DNA of 64,000 bases from an uncultured Paenibacillaceae bacterium (GTDB taxonomy: Bacteria > Bacillota > Bacilli > Paenibacillales > K13), in NCBI GenBank assembly GCA_913056365.1, contig CAJXLT010000002.1, positions 620,001 through 684,000 on the forward strand, written 5' to 3'. The translations under genes were made by a program, and so were the position numbers. A model generated the notes under the pieces. It worked only from the letters and a program-made list of their open reading frames with translations, had not been told where the DNA came from and searched no databases. This document shows, piece after piece, positions 28,622 through 38,726 of the stretch; position 1 is the first letter of the stretch, and each line of letters begins with the position of its first letter.

Positions 28622-29589
28622 GAATGAATTTCTCCTTTAATGTTTTCGATTAATGTACACTTTCCGTCAAATTGTGTCAACACTTTGGCTCCATCTGTGC
28701 ACGGATCGAGCCAGATCGCCTCTGCTTCAACGCCATGCAATTGGAATGTCTCCAACATATAGCGCTCCAGCTCATCATGTGCTAGCGCAGACTGATCGAC
28801 TAGCGCAAGCAAGGTCGGACCGGCACCGCTAAGCGCCGCGCCAAGCGCGCCATGCTCTGTAGCGTGCGCTAGAATATCCGGCATACCGGGAATAAGCTGC
28901 ATGCGGTAAGGCTGGTGCAGCTTATCCTTCATCGCATAACTCAAGATGTCCAATCGGCCCGAACTAAGGGCGGCGACTAGCAGTGAACTACTGCTAACAT
29001 TAGACACCGCTTCGCTCAAGGTAACAGTGTCTGGAAGCACGCTGCGTGCTTTCGCTGTAGGCAGGTGGAAGCGCGGTATGACAGCAAGACACTTCAGCCT
29101 GCGATCGGGCTCAATCCGAATCGCCTCTGCTCTCGCTCTGTCCCAGCTCGCCACGACAATACCGCCATACAAGGCAGCACCTACATTATCTGGATGGTTC
29201 TCTAGGCGTGTCGCCTTCTGTAGCAGTTCATCATCGGTAAACGGGCACCCTGCCAACTGATTCGCTGCTACAAGCGCGCCTACGATCGCTGCTGCGCTGC
29301 TGCCTAGCCCTCTTGCTAATGGGATGTCACTGTACATGGCGATACGCAACGGGCGCACTTGTACGCCCGCTTCCTTCAGCAGCTGGCTTGCCACTTCATA
29401 CATTAGATTGCTTTCATCCGTAGGTACACCTTCCAGATGGTCGCCGTAAAGCGTTATATCCGGCTTATTCGACCAAGACATCTCCACCCAAGCATACAAC
29501 TGCAAAGCCATGCCCAGTGTGTCGAAGCCCGGACCTAAGTTTGCGGTGCTCGCTGGAACCCGCACGTATACTCGTTGATCACTGCTCAT
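28618..29589 (-). CDS. thrB: Homoserine kinase
   Basis: A 323-residue GHMP kinase that phosphorylates homoserine with ATP on the way to threonine. It opens VRVPASTANLGPGFDTLGMA, the ATP loop is PLARGLGSSAAAIVGAL, and GAALSGAGPTLLALVD is the third GHMP motif. It sits between hom and pheA; threonine synthase (thrC) is not in the window. Confidence 0.97.
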   Translation of the reverse strand: MSSDQRVYVRVPASTANLGPGFDTLGMALQLYAWVEMSWSNKPDITLYGDHLEGVPTDESNLMYEVASQLLKEAGVQVRPLRIAMYSDIPLARGLGSSAAAIVGALVAANQLAGCPFTDDELLQKATRLENHPDNVGAALYGGIVVASWDRARAEAIRIEPDRRLKCLAVIPRFHLPTAKARSVLPDTVTLSEAVSNVSSSSLLVAALSSGRLDILSYAMKDKLHQPYRMQLIPGMPDILAHATEHGALGAALSGAGPTLLALVDQSALAHDELERYMLETFQLHGVEAEAIWLDPCTDGAKVLTQFDGKCTLIENIKGEIHS

Positions 29590-29645
29590 TGCTGTCCTCC
29601 ACGATTCATAGTTCCTGTTATTGCATGACCGATATCTCGGTTCGA

Positions 29646-30932
29646 TTAACCTTCCACCCGATACACACTCTTGATCAATTGTACCGCATCGAGCTGTTCC
29701 AACTCATCTAATACCCGAGTCATCCCTTCCTTGCTGGCATCATGTGTAATAATAATAATTTCCGCCAACGGATTAAACTCATTCGGCTGCTGCAATACCG
29801 ACTCAAGACTGACATTATGCTTGGCGAACATTTGCGTAATTTGCGACAGGACGCCGGCTCGGTCTGCTACATGAAGCAGCAGGAAGTTCTTGCTGACCAC
29901 TTGATCATCGCTCATTAGCTTCTTCTCATTATATGGGGCTAGGCCAGTTCTCCCGCTGACGCCTAATTGAATGTTCTGCGCGATGGCAACTAGATCGGCA
30001 ACTACAGAAGTCGCAGTAGGCATCTCTCCTGCACCGGGACCGTAGAACATCGTTTCGCCAACAGCTTCCCCATACACATAGACGGCATTAAATACGCCAT
30101 GCACAGAGGCAAGAGGATGCGATTGTTTGACCATCGTCGGCTGCACACTCAGACTGATTGCATCCTCCTTGCGCTCTGCAATACCGAGCAGCTTAATCTC
30201 ATAACCGAGTCTCTGGCCATATAAGATATCCTCTTTGCTCACTTGGCTAATTCCTTGCACAGAAACATCCTGCATAGATACAGGCGCATGAAATCCAAGT
30301 GTCCCTAATATTGCCATTTTATACGCGGCATCGAGCCCTTCCACATCTGAAGTAGGATCAGCTTCAGCATAGCCCAGCAGCTGCGCTTCCTTAAGAACAT
30401 CCTCATATGAGGCGCCTTCCTGACTCATCTTCGATAAAATATAATTCGTCGTTCCGTTGACAATACCCATAATCTTCGTTATACGATCTGACGAGAAGCC
30501 GTTGACAAGTGTGCGCAATATCGGAATTCCTCCCGCGACGCTCGCTTCGTATAACACGTCACATTGCTTATCTGCTGCATGTGCTACAATTTCAGCACCA
30601 TGCTGCGCCATCAAGTCTTTATTCGCCGTTACGACATGCTTGCCGCGGTCGATCGCCTTCAGCATGAGCTCCTTCGCCTGTTCAATGCCGCCCATCACCT
30701 CAACTATGATGTCGATAGCGGGATTGTCTATAATATCGGCAGGGTCCTCTGTCAATTTGGCTTGCGGCAACGGAATCGATCTTGTCTTGCGCTTATCCTT
30801 GACCAGAATGAGCTCAATCTCAATCGGACAGCCAACCTGGCGCTCCAGATCCTCCTGATGCCCTTCCACGATCCGAACGACACCAGTTCCAACAGTGCCT
30901 AAACCGAGAAGCCCAACTTTGATTGCTTTCAT
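29646..30932 (-). CDS. hom: Homoserine dehydrogenase
   Basis: The 428-residue enzyme reduces aspartate semialdehyde to homoserine with NAD(P)H. The Rossmann loop is GLLGLGTVGTGVV at 9-21. Catalytic-domain parts include VAGGIPILRTL and GIVNGTTNYILSKM. A C-terminal ACT domain (DRAGVLSQITQMFAKHNVSL) allows threonine feedback. It follows pheB by 117 bases with no terminator between them, so co-transcription from the pheB promoter is likely. Confidence 0.97.
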   Translation of the reverse strand: MKAIKVGLLGLGTVGTGVVRIVEGHQEDLERQVGCPIEIELILVKDKRKTRSIPLPQAKLTEDPADIIDNPAIDIIVEVMGGIEQAKELMLKAIDRGKHVVTANKDLMAQHGAEIVAHAADKQCDVLYEASVAGGIPILRTLVNGFSSDRITKIMGIVNGTTNYILSKMSQEGASYEDVLKEAQLLGYAEADPTSDVEGLDAAYKMAILGTLGFHAPVSMQDVSVQGISQVSKEDILYGQRLGYEIKLLGIAERKEDAISLSVQPTMVKQSHPLASVHGVFNAVYVYGEAVGETMFYGPGAGEMPTATSVVADLVAIAQNIQLGVSGRTGLAPYNEKKLMSDDQVVSKNFLLLHVADRAGVLSQITQMFAKHNVSLESVLQQPNEFNPLAEIIIITHDASKEGMTRVLDELEQLDAVQLIKSVYRVEG

Positions 30933-31049
30933 CGCTTCTCCTCCTATCTCTTCTACGTTCCGGATTAGCCATAGACCTATTAATTGTACCTTCGAGACGT
31001 AGCTAACGCAATGTGTATGGTTGCTTGGCGCATAGCCTCGATAACTTAA

Positions 31050-31514
31050 CTACCCGTGTCCGATCCAATCCGCTTGCTTGACACCATCTAACTGCCTCAA
31101 TTCCTCTAGCAGACGGCCAAGCGATGCTTCCATCCCCGATGTATCGATCGTTACCACTACATTAGCCATCCCCTGTAGCGGAATCGTCTGATGGATGGTC
31201 AACACATTGCCTTGCCAAGCTGCGATCATCAGCAGTACATTAGACAACACACCAGACCGATGCTGGAGCACCATGGACACCGTTGCTAGACTGCTCTGTG
31301 CATGGCGGTTCAGTTCATGAACACCATCCTTATACTTATAGAAGGCGCTGCGGCTCAGTCCCGCTCCCTCGACAGCCTCATGGACCGTCTTAGCCTCGCC
31401 GGAAGCAAGCAGCTGCTTGGCACGAATCGTCTTCAGTACACCTTCGGGAAGCATGTCCTCACGAACTAAGTAATAATTTCCGCCGCTTGGTGTTTCCTGC
31501 ATAGACAATGGCAA
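31050..31514 (-). CDS. pheB: PheB, HTH plus ACT domain protein (UPF0735 family)
   Basis: A 154-residue protein with an N-terminal helix-turn-helix-like region (about 24-62: IRAKQLLASGEAKTVHEA, then GLSRSAFYKYKDGV) and a C-terminal ACT domain (about 78-150: HRSGVLSNVLLMIAAWQGNV). pheB precedes pheA in B. subtilis; its function there is unsettled. The layout is that of an amino-acid-sensing transcription factor, which is my inference. The frame begins at TTG 31514; another TTG and an ATG at 31502 are possible starts, with AGAGGA as ribosome site. A good sigma-A promoter with leader repeats lies upstream. Confidence 0.85.
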   Translation of the reverse strand: MPLSMQETPSGGNYYLVREDMLPEGVLKTIRAKQLLASGEAKTVHEAVEGAGLSRSAFYKYKDGVHELNRHAQSSLATVSMVLQHRSGVLSNVLLMIAAWQGNVLTIHQTIPLQGMANVVVTIDTSGMEASLGRLLEELRQLDGVKQADWIGHG

Positions 31515-31528
31515 TCAGTCCTCTCATG

Positions 31529-31559
31529 GTGGACATTTGTTTGCGTATAGTGGACATTA
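31529..31559. repeat. Direct repeat GTGGACATT x2, 21 bases apart, in the pheB leader
   Basis: GTGGACATTT at 31529-31538 and GTGGACATTA at 31550-31559 are spaced exactly two helical turns apart, lying between the -10 element and the pheB start codon. This is the geometry of an operator for a dimeric or tandem-binding regulator. Confidence 0.55.
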
Positions 31560-31584
31560 TAATCGAATTCAGAACCAGTAGCAA
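31556..31584 (-). promoter_or_regulatory. Sigma-A promoter of pheB-hom-thrB-pheA-ilvE
   Basis: The minus strand reads TTGCTA, a 17-base spacer, and a perfect TATAAT (plus 31556-31561). Transcription would begin about 35 bases before the start codon, inside or just before the repeated GTGGACATT motif. Confidence 0.75.
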
Positions 31585-31650
31585 TAGGCTGAACTAGCTT
31601 CTTCGCAATATGTGCTTTTCGTGCATGCGCATCTGTCCGAACGATATACA

Positions 31651-31686
31651 AGCACGGCAGTTCTTCATCATGAAGAACTGCCATGC
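31651..31686 (-). terminator. Hairpin downstream of the nitrate reductase gene
   Basis: GGCAGTTCTTCA and TGAAGAACTGCC form a perfect 12-base stem with a 3-base loop, extended by AGCA/TGCT beyond one mismatch. It lies about 60 bases after the stop codon on the minus strand. No U-tract follows, so it may work as an mRNA 3' barrier. The rest of 31515-31741 holds only the pheB promoter region. Confidence 0.6.
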
Positions 31687-31741
31687 TTCGCGTTCTGTAT
31701 CAAATTATCTTACACGCTGCAAACTTCATAATATTGCTCAA

Positions 31742-33871
31742 TCACGATTGGCGCTCTGCCGCTATCTCGGCATACGCACCTGCCTCCTTCACAGAATCTG
31801 CCCGCTCCATCTGAACGGCACACAGCTTAAACTCAGGCATGCGGCTCACGGGGTCTAGCGCTGGAACAGTGAGCTGATTCACCGACAATTCATCTCCCCA
31901 ATGAAAAGGAAGGAAGACGGTACTTGGATGAATCCCTTCATTAACCTTAACTTCAACTATCATCGTTCCCCTTCGACTAGTAAGACGCAATCGGCTGTTC
32001 AACTTCAGCTTCAGACGATCTGCAACAGAAGGATGAATCTCTGCTATCGGTTGCGGCGCTTTCTTGTTCAATGGTTCTGTTCGTCTAGTTTGAGCCCCGC
32101 TCAAGTAATGATTAGCTAACCGCCCTGTCGTCAATACGTATGGATACTGCTGATCTACCGGTTCAGCAGGCAGCTTCGGAACGATGCTATGAATTCTTGC
32201 CTTCCCATCAGGGTGCGCGAAGGATTCGCTGAACATCATTGGCGTTCCACTATGCGATGGATCTGGACACGGCCAGAACACACCGTTGTTCGCCTTCAGC
32301 TTCTCATACGTAATGCCATAGTAGTCTGCCTTCCCGCCAGCCGACGCGCGCCTCAATTCGTTAAATATATCTTCCGCTTTCTCGTACTGGAAGTATGCGC
32401 CCCTGCCCAATAAGCGCGCCAACGTACACAAAATCTGATAATCTTCAGGATTTCCCCTTGGCGGTTGCATAGCTCTCTCCCGGTAGAACACACGGCCTTC
32501 TAAGTTCGTCAGCGTCCCTTCTGCTTCCATGAAGGAGGAACCCGGAAGCAGCCAGTCGGCCATGCGCGCCGTCTCTGTCTCGAACAGGTCAATTACGACG
32601 AGCAATTCCAGCTTTCGCAACGCTTGCTTCACCAATGAACTGTTCGGACTCGACACAACCGGATTAGAGCCGAGAACGAGCAGTCCCTTAATCTCCCCCG
32701 CATCTATCTTCTCAAACAGTTCATAGGCCGAAACACCTGGTCCTGGCAGCGTCTCTGCATCTACGCCCCATACCGCACTGACATGCTCGCGTGCGCTCTG
32801 TTCCGCAATGCTGCGATAGCCCGGTAATTGGTCGGCTTTCTGTCCGTGTTCTCTGCCTCCCTGTCCATTCGCCTGACCAGTAACAGCACCGAATCCACAG
32901 CCCTTTCTCCCGATCTTACCCGTAATGAGGCACAGGTTCATATAATTCAACGTATTTTCTACACCGTTCACCTGCTGCTCGACCCCTCTAGCCGTTAACA
33001 CGATGCCTGAATGTGATGAGGCAAATTTCCGCGCTATCGTTCGCACCACTGCTGCAACGACACCCGTCAACTCCTCCACCCGATCCGGTGTAAAGGACCT
33101 CACCGCTTCCTTCAATTCATCAAAGCCTGCAGTTCGTGCATCGATAAAAGATGCATCTATTAATTCCTCCTCTATCATCACATGCAATAATCCATTAACG
33201 AATATCGAATCAAAACCAGGTTGCAAGCGAACGTGTACATCCGCTAGCTTGGAAGTCGGCGTATTACGCGGATCAATCGTGACGATAAAAGCGCCTCGTT
33301 TTTTCGCTGCCATCACATAGGGAATCATCGTCGGTTGACATTCCGCAATATTCGTACCAGCCAAGATCAAGCAATCTGCATTCGAAATTTCCTCAAGCGG
33401 CATCGTCATGCCTCGATCGATACCGAATGCTTTGTTGCCCGCAGCCGCAGCAGATGACATGCAATATCTCCCGTTATAGTCGATATAAGGTGTCTGCAGT
33501 GCGATTCGAGCAAACTTGCCTAATAAATAGGAAACCTCATTCGTCAGCGAACCCCCGCCAAACACAGCTATGCTTTCCTTACCGTGCTTCGTTTGCAGTC
33601 CGCGAATGTCCTGTGCGATCTGTTCGAGCGCACTGCTCCAAGCTACTTCATGCCATTCCCCTGATTGCTCACCTTCAGTCACTAGCTGCTTTCTCGGTGA
33701 CAGCACTCTTGATTCATGAAAGACATGTACGGGTGCTTGAAATCCTTTCTGACACAATCTCCCCGTCGAAACCGGGAAGTCCTTCCGTGGTTTTGCCGTC
33801 CATTCTCCATCTCCAACTTCAATTTCCAACCCACATTGCATGCTGCAAAAGCAGCAGTGACTCTTAGCCAT
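31742..33871 (-). CDS. Molybdopterin oxidoreductase, assimilatory nitrate reductase catalytic subunit (NasC-like)
   Basis: A 709-residue cytoplasmic enzyme predicted to reduce nitrate to nitrite. The [4Fe-4S] cysteines are Cys6, Cys9, Cys13 and Cys40. The expected molybdenum-ligand cysteine is Cys137 in YNGRYCMSSAAAAG. Cofactor-binding stretches include ILAGTNIAECQPTM, GQANGQGGREHGQKADQLPG (typical of nitrate reductases) and the C-terminal TGRLANHYLSGAQTRR. There is no signal peptide, which separates it from periplasmic or exported formate dehydrogenases. No electron-transfer partner (NasB) or transporter is adjacent, so reductant may come from ferredoxin or flavodoxin or from genes elsewhere. 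It follows the TrpD2-like gene by 39 bases and shares its GlnR/TnrA boxes. Confidence 0.88.
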   Translation of the reverse strand: MAKSHCCFCSMQCGLEIEVGDGEWTAKPRKDFPVSTGRLCQKGFQAPVHVFHESRVLSPRKQLVTEGEQSGEWHEVAWSSALEQIAQDIRGLQTKHGKESIAVFGGGSLTNEVSYLLGKFARIALQTPYIDYNGRYCMSSAAAAGNKAFGIDRGMTMPLEEISNADCLILAGTNIAECQPTMIPYVMAAKKRGAFIVTIDPRNTPTSKLADVHVRLQPGFDSIFVNGLLHVMIEEELIDASFIDARTAGFDELKEAVRSFTPDRVEELTGVVAAVVRTIARKFASSHSGIVLTARGVEQQVNGVENTLNYMNLCLITGKIGRKGCGFGAVTGQANGQGGREHGQKADQLPGYRSIAEQSAREHVSAVWGVDAETLPGPGVSAYELFEKIDAGEIKGLLVLGSNPVVSSPNSSLVKQALRKLELLVVIDLFETETARMADWLLPGSSFMEAEGTLTNLEGRVFYRERAMQPPRGNPEDYQILCTLARLLGRGAYFQYEKAEDIFNELRRASAGGKADYYGITYEKLKANNGVFWPCPDPSHSGTPMMFSESFAHPDGKARIHSIVPKLPAEPVDQQYPYVLTTGRLANHYLSGAQTRRTEPLNKKAPQPIAEIHPSVADRLKLKLNSRLRLTSRRGTMIVEVKVNEGIHPSTVFLPFHWGDELSVNQLTVPALDPVSRMPEFKLCAVQMERADSVKEAGAYAEIAAERQS

Positions 33872-33910
33872 CCTCTTCCCCTCCCCGCTTAATCCTGCCA
33901 GTTCGAAGCA

Positions 33911-35008
33911 TCATTGTCCTCGTTCTTTCTCTAGCACCGGCTGCTCCATTACGGTGTGACTTTGTTCTATCCATCTGCGAAGCAGTTTAAGCGGCTCTTT
34001 CCTGCGCAATAGCGATCTGGCCAGTTGGAAGCCGTCCTCGTACGAGCTTACACGGTCATACCAGAAAAAACGCAAGCCTGCATTAAATACAACATGATCC
34101 TCAATAAACTGTATATCTTCCGCAGAATCCCCTTCCAAAAACGATTGTAATAAGCGAATCTGAGCTTCAGTTGAATACTTGCCGACGGGCGATCCTTGAA
34201 AGCCAAACATGCGCGGATCAATATAGGAGGCTTCGTCACCGTGCGCAGTTACCTTCCGTATAGCGCTTCTCCTGTGAAGCGGCAAATCTTCAGATCCTTC
34301 TATACCTTGCACGATATAAGCCTTAGTAAAGCCCGCTCTTGCCAGCACATGCATCATGTGCTCCATCGCTGTATCATGGTTAACACCTATCAACATAAAT
34401 TTAGAATGAACTGGATTCATTACCTTCTCTACCGTATTCATTACCGTTCGCAAGCCAATCTCCTCGCGGAGTGCTCGCACTCGTGCTATTGGAGGGCAAA
34501 TACGCTCCGTCTGAATAAATCCGATATGCAAACTGCTGAATTCCTGTTCCCATGATTTCTTATCCATATGCAGGTTGACGCCCAAGCCTCTAAGCACCTC
34601 CATAATGGCCGCACCCTTCTTAGGAGGAAGTGACTTACCGCCATGGAGCACGTGCGGAATGCCTACAGAAGCCATCAATAAGCTGACTGGTATCGTGAAC
34701 GGAATCGTATATCTGCCGTCATACGGTCCTGCACAATTAATAGAGTTCGGATATTTCCTATAGGGAATGGTCTGTTCGCGGAACACATCGATGAGCGCCG
34801 TAATCTCATCATCCGACTCCCCTTTCATGCGGAGTGCCATCAAGAACGATGCGATCTGCACATCACTTGCCCGATTGTCAGCAATTAATCGAGCAGCTTC
34901 TGCTGCCTCCTCATAATCCAGATTTCTTGAACCTCTCTTCCCCGTTCCTACCGCTTTAATCCACGGATGCATGAAAGGAAGATGCTGCTCATAAGAATCA
35001 TGAATCAT
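33911..35008 (-). CDS. TrpD2/YbiB-like anthranilate phosphoribosyltransferase homologue
   Basis: A 365-residue protein with the TrpD fold: an N-terminal helical domain (MHPWIKAVGTGKRGSRNLDY, then SFLMALRMKGESDDEITAL) and a C-terminal alpha/beta domain. The PRPP loop GTGGD of true TrpD is replaced by CAGPYDGR, and the next site reads VLHGGKSLPPKKGAA instead of KHGNR-type sequence, so tryptophan synthesis is unlikely. E. coli YbiB of the TrpD2 group, which binds nucleic acid, has comparable changes. No trp genes are nearby. The ATG at 35008 has GGAGGG six bases upstream. It leads a two-gene unit with the nitrate reductase behind two GlnR/TnrA boxes, which suggests a role in nitrogen metabolism that is not described as far as I know. 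Confidence 0.8.
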   Translation of the reverse strand: MIHDSYEQHLPFMHPWIKAVGTGKRGSRNLDYEEAAEAARLIADNRASDVQIASFLMALRMKGESDDEITALIDVFREQTIPYRKYPNSINCAGPYDGRYTIPFTIPVSLLMASVGIPHVLHGGKSLPPKKGAAIMEVLRGLGVNLHMDKKSWEQEFSSLHIGFIQTERICPPIARVRALREEIGLRTVMNTVEKVMNPVHSKFMLIGVNHDTAMEHMMHVLARAGFTKAYIVQGIEGSEDLPLHRRSAIRKVTAHGDEASYIDPRMFGFQGSPVGKYSTEAQIRLLQSFLEGDSAEDIQFIEDHVVFNAGLRFFWYDRVSSYEDGFQLARSLLRRKEPLKLLRRWIEQSHTVMEQPVLEKERGQ

Positions 35009-35037
35009 CACCAACCCTCCGTCTCTGTTTTTATTAA

Positions 35038-35054
35038 TGTCATATTATATAACA
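35038..35054. promoter_or_regulatory. GlnR/TnrA box 1 (promoter-proximal)
   Basis: TGTCATATTATATAACA fits the consensus TGTNA-N7-TNACA at every fixed position. A TATAAT on the minus strand (plus 35044-35049) lies inside it, 36 bases before the TrpD2-like start, so binding here should block that promoter. Confidence 0.75.
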
Positions 35055-35110
35055 TATAAAATCAATAAACCATCATCTGACCAAAAAACAAACTTGAATT
35101 CAAATAATAA

Positions 35111-35127
35111 TGTTATGTTTCCTAACA
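35111..35127. promoter_or_regulatory. GlnR/TnrA box 2 (upstream)
   Basis: TGTTATGTTTCCTAACA is a second perfect match to TGTNA-N7-TNACA, starting 73 bases (about seven helical turns) from box 1 on the upstream side. The 35009-35342 interval is AT-rich and otherwise holds the promoter and the obg terminator; the open frames in it lack ribosome sites. Confidence 0.75.
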
Positions 35128-35225
35128 TATATAATAACTGTCCTTTTACGATTAATCAAGGCAATCAACTTAAAAATGTACTACTTTCTTCATCAATAAA
35201 TGAAATTGACATGCGATCATGGATA

Positions 35226-35286
35226 AAAAACAAAAATAAACCCGAACATTCAACCTATTCAATAGATTGATCATTCGGGTTTATTT
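35226..35286 (-). terminator. Rho-independent terminator after obg
   Basis: A perfect 13-base stem AAATAAACCCGAA / TTCGGGTTTATTT (35234-35246 and 35274-35286) is followed on the minus strand by a T-rich tract (TTGTTTTTTA). It separates obg from the GlnR-boxed unit. Confidence 0.88.
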
Positions 35287-35342
35287 AAGTCTGATATATC
35301 TTCACTCAGTGAGCTATATTCACATGAATTGGCTTTGTTTCC

Positions 35343-37452
<2,110 letters not shown>

Positions 37453-37511
37453 CTCGAAGCCTTACACCCCTTCCCAACACAACAGATCAGAGCATATTGA
37501 TTGCCAATATG

Positions 37512-37548
37512 TAAAAAAAATCCTGGCGAGAATCAACCACCAGGATTT
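37512..37548 (-). terminator. Rho-independent terminator after rpmA
   Basis: On the minus strand AAATCCTGG / CCAGGATTT (plus 37540-37548 and 37518-37526) forms a 9-base stem followed by eight T residues. It separates the ribosomal genes from spo0B-obg. Confidence 0.9.
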
Positions 37549-37569
37549 TTACCGTCCCATTCGCGCAGC

Positions 37570-37866
37570 TTACGCTTCTACTGCTGCTTCGACAGGATAA
37601 ACGCTCACTTTTTTGCGATCGCGTCCCCAACGTTCGTACTTCACTGTGCCTTCTACCTTGGCAAACAGTGTATCGTCCGAACCGATGCCCACGTTCGTGC
37701 CCGGATGAATCTTCGTACCGCGCTGACGAACGAGAATGTTGCCAGCTCTCACTACCTGACCGTCTGCACGCTTGGCGCCAAGACGCTTCGAAATACTGTC
37801 ACGTCCGTTCTTAGTAGAACCGACACCTTTCTTCGATGCGAATAACTGCAAATCAAGTTTAAGCAT
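37570..37866 (-). CDS. rpmA: 50S ribosomal protein bL27
   Basis: A 98-residue protein reaching the peptidyl transferase centre. Its N-terminus [18 protein letters not shown] contains the Firmicute cleavage motif; Prp, encoded next door, should cut between Phe9 and Ala10 to expose the functional end. The remainder ([20 protein letters not shown]) is standard L27. Good ribosome site AGGAGG upstream. Confidence 0.98.
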   Translation of the reverse strand: MLKLDLQLFASKKGVGSTKNGRDSISKRLGAKRADGQVVRAGNILVRQRGTKIHPGTNVGIGSDDTLFAKVEGTVKYERWGRDRKKVSVYPVEAAVEA

Positions 37867-37889
37867 GAGGATTTCCTCCTTTATTCAGT

Positions 37890-38225
37890 TTATTCTATTA
37901 CTGCATTCACTATTTGAACAAATTCGCCGTAGCTGTCAGCGATCGACAGCAGCATCTGCTCCATCGTCTCCAGAATGGTCTGGGTCTTCTCAGCTGTACC
38001 CGCCGCTGCAATGCTCGGCAATTGTACATGCAATAATCCAGGCTCCATAACTGTCTCCGACACAACACCTGCAAGCGACTCAACAGCGTTCACCGCACCT
38101 ACAGTCACTGCAGAAACAGCTGCACATACGATATCCTTACCCGGATCATCATAATGCGCATGACCGCTCACCCGGAAGCCTATGATACGCTCATCAGTTT
38201 GACGGTATATATTCACTTCAATCAC
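37890..38225 (-). CDS. prp: Ribosomal-processing cysteine protease Prp
   Basis: A 111-residue protease that removes the L27 N-terminal extension. The catalytic pair is visible as His22 (SGHAHYDDPG) and Cys34 (KDIVCAAVSAV), the same positions as in the characterised Staphylococcus enzyme. Gene order rplU-prp-rpmA is conserved in Firmicutes. Confidence 0.95.
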   Translation of the reverse strand: MIEVNIYRQTDERIIGFRVSGHAHYDDPGKDIVCAAVSAVTVGAVNAVESLAGVVSETVMEPGLLHVQLPSIAAAGTAEKTQTILETMEQMLLSIADSYGEFVQIVNAVIE

Positions 38226-38237
38226 AATACGGTGTCC

Positions 38238-38549
38238 TTAAGCCTGAATCTTCTCAATGACGACTTTCGTATACGGCTGACGATGGCCTTGCTTACGACG
38301 GTAATTCTTCTTGGCTTTGTACTTATATACAATAATCTTCTTGTTCTTGCCTTGCTTCTCAACCTTCGCGGAAACAGTCGCGCCTGCTACCAGCGGCGTT
38401 CCTGCTACTAAGCCCTCGCCCTTGGACACGGCGAGCACACGGTCGAAGTTCACCGCTTCTCCTTCAGCAGCATCGAGCTTCTCGATAAACAGCACATCGC
38501 CTTCTTGCACTTTGTATTGCTTGCCGCCAGTTTCAATAATTGCGTACAT
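38238..38549 (-). CDS. rplU: 50S ribosomal protein bL21
   Basis: A 103-residue protein opening [20 protein letters not shown] and ending [20 protein letters not shown]. The ATG at 38549 has AGGAGGT seven bases upstream; the in-frame GTG at 38558 overlaps that site and is rejected. It is first of rplU-prp-rpmA. Confidence 0.98.
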   Translation of the reverse strand: MYAIIETGGKQYKVQEGDVLFIEKLDAAEGEAVNFDRVLAVSKGEGLVAGTPLVAGATVSAKVEKQGKNKKIIVYKYKAKKNYRRKQGHRQPYTKVVIEKIQA

Positions 38550-38690
38550 GGTCTGCACCTCCTCATGTCTCAGACTCGCCCGACAAATCAGGTGAAACGC
38601 TTGCTACTGCACAACGTCTGCTTGTCATACCTGATCGGTGCGGTTACAGCATGTGCGTGGCACACACTCAATAAATAACAATACCACATG
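38550..38690 (-). ncRNA. Structured 5' leader of rplU (possible L21 leader)
   Basis: Between rng and rplU the minus strand has a long leader whose ATCAGGT and ACCTGAT segments (plus 38639-38645 and 38587-38593) pair perfectly across 45 bases. A TGTC/GACA pair follows just before the ribosome site. Firmicute rplU genes often carry an L21 autoregulatory leader; I call it on position and folding, not on a consensus match. The upstream promoter (TTGTGT, 17 bases, TATTGA) is weak. Confidence 0.45.
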
Positions 38691-38726
38691 ACACAAGATT
38701 AGGCAACCTCTACCTTGAATACATCA

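Noticed and set aside
31651-31686. Perfect hairpin considered as a recombination or attachment site
   Set aside because: Position just after a stop codon and absence of a second copy nearby fit a transcript-end hairpin better; no integrase is present.
31742-33871. Annotation as formate dehydrogenase alpha subunit
   Set aside because: The GQANGQGGREHGQKADQLPG region, N-terminal cysteine spacing, lack of extra ferredoxin domains and GlnR boxes favour assimilatory nitrate reductase.
33911-35008. Annotation as tryptophan-pathway trpD
   Set aside because: The PRPP-binding GTGGD loop and the anthranilate-site residues are not conserved and no trp genes are linked.
35037-35270. Open frame of 77 codons in the AT-rich region upstream of the TrpD2-like gene
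   Set aside because: No ribosome site, biased to low-complexity Asn/Lys/Ile, and it overlaps both GlnR/TnrA boxes and the obg terminator; best read as regulatory DNA.
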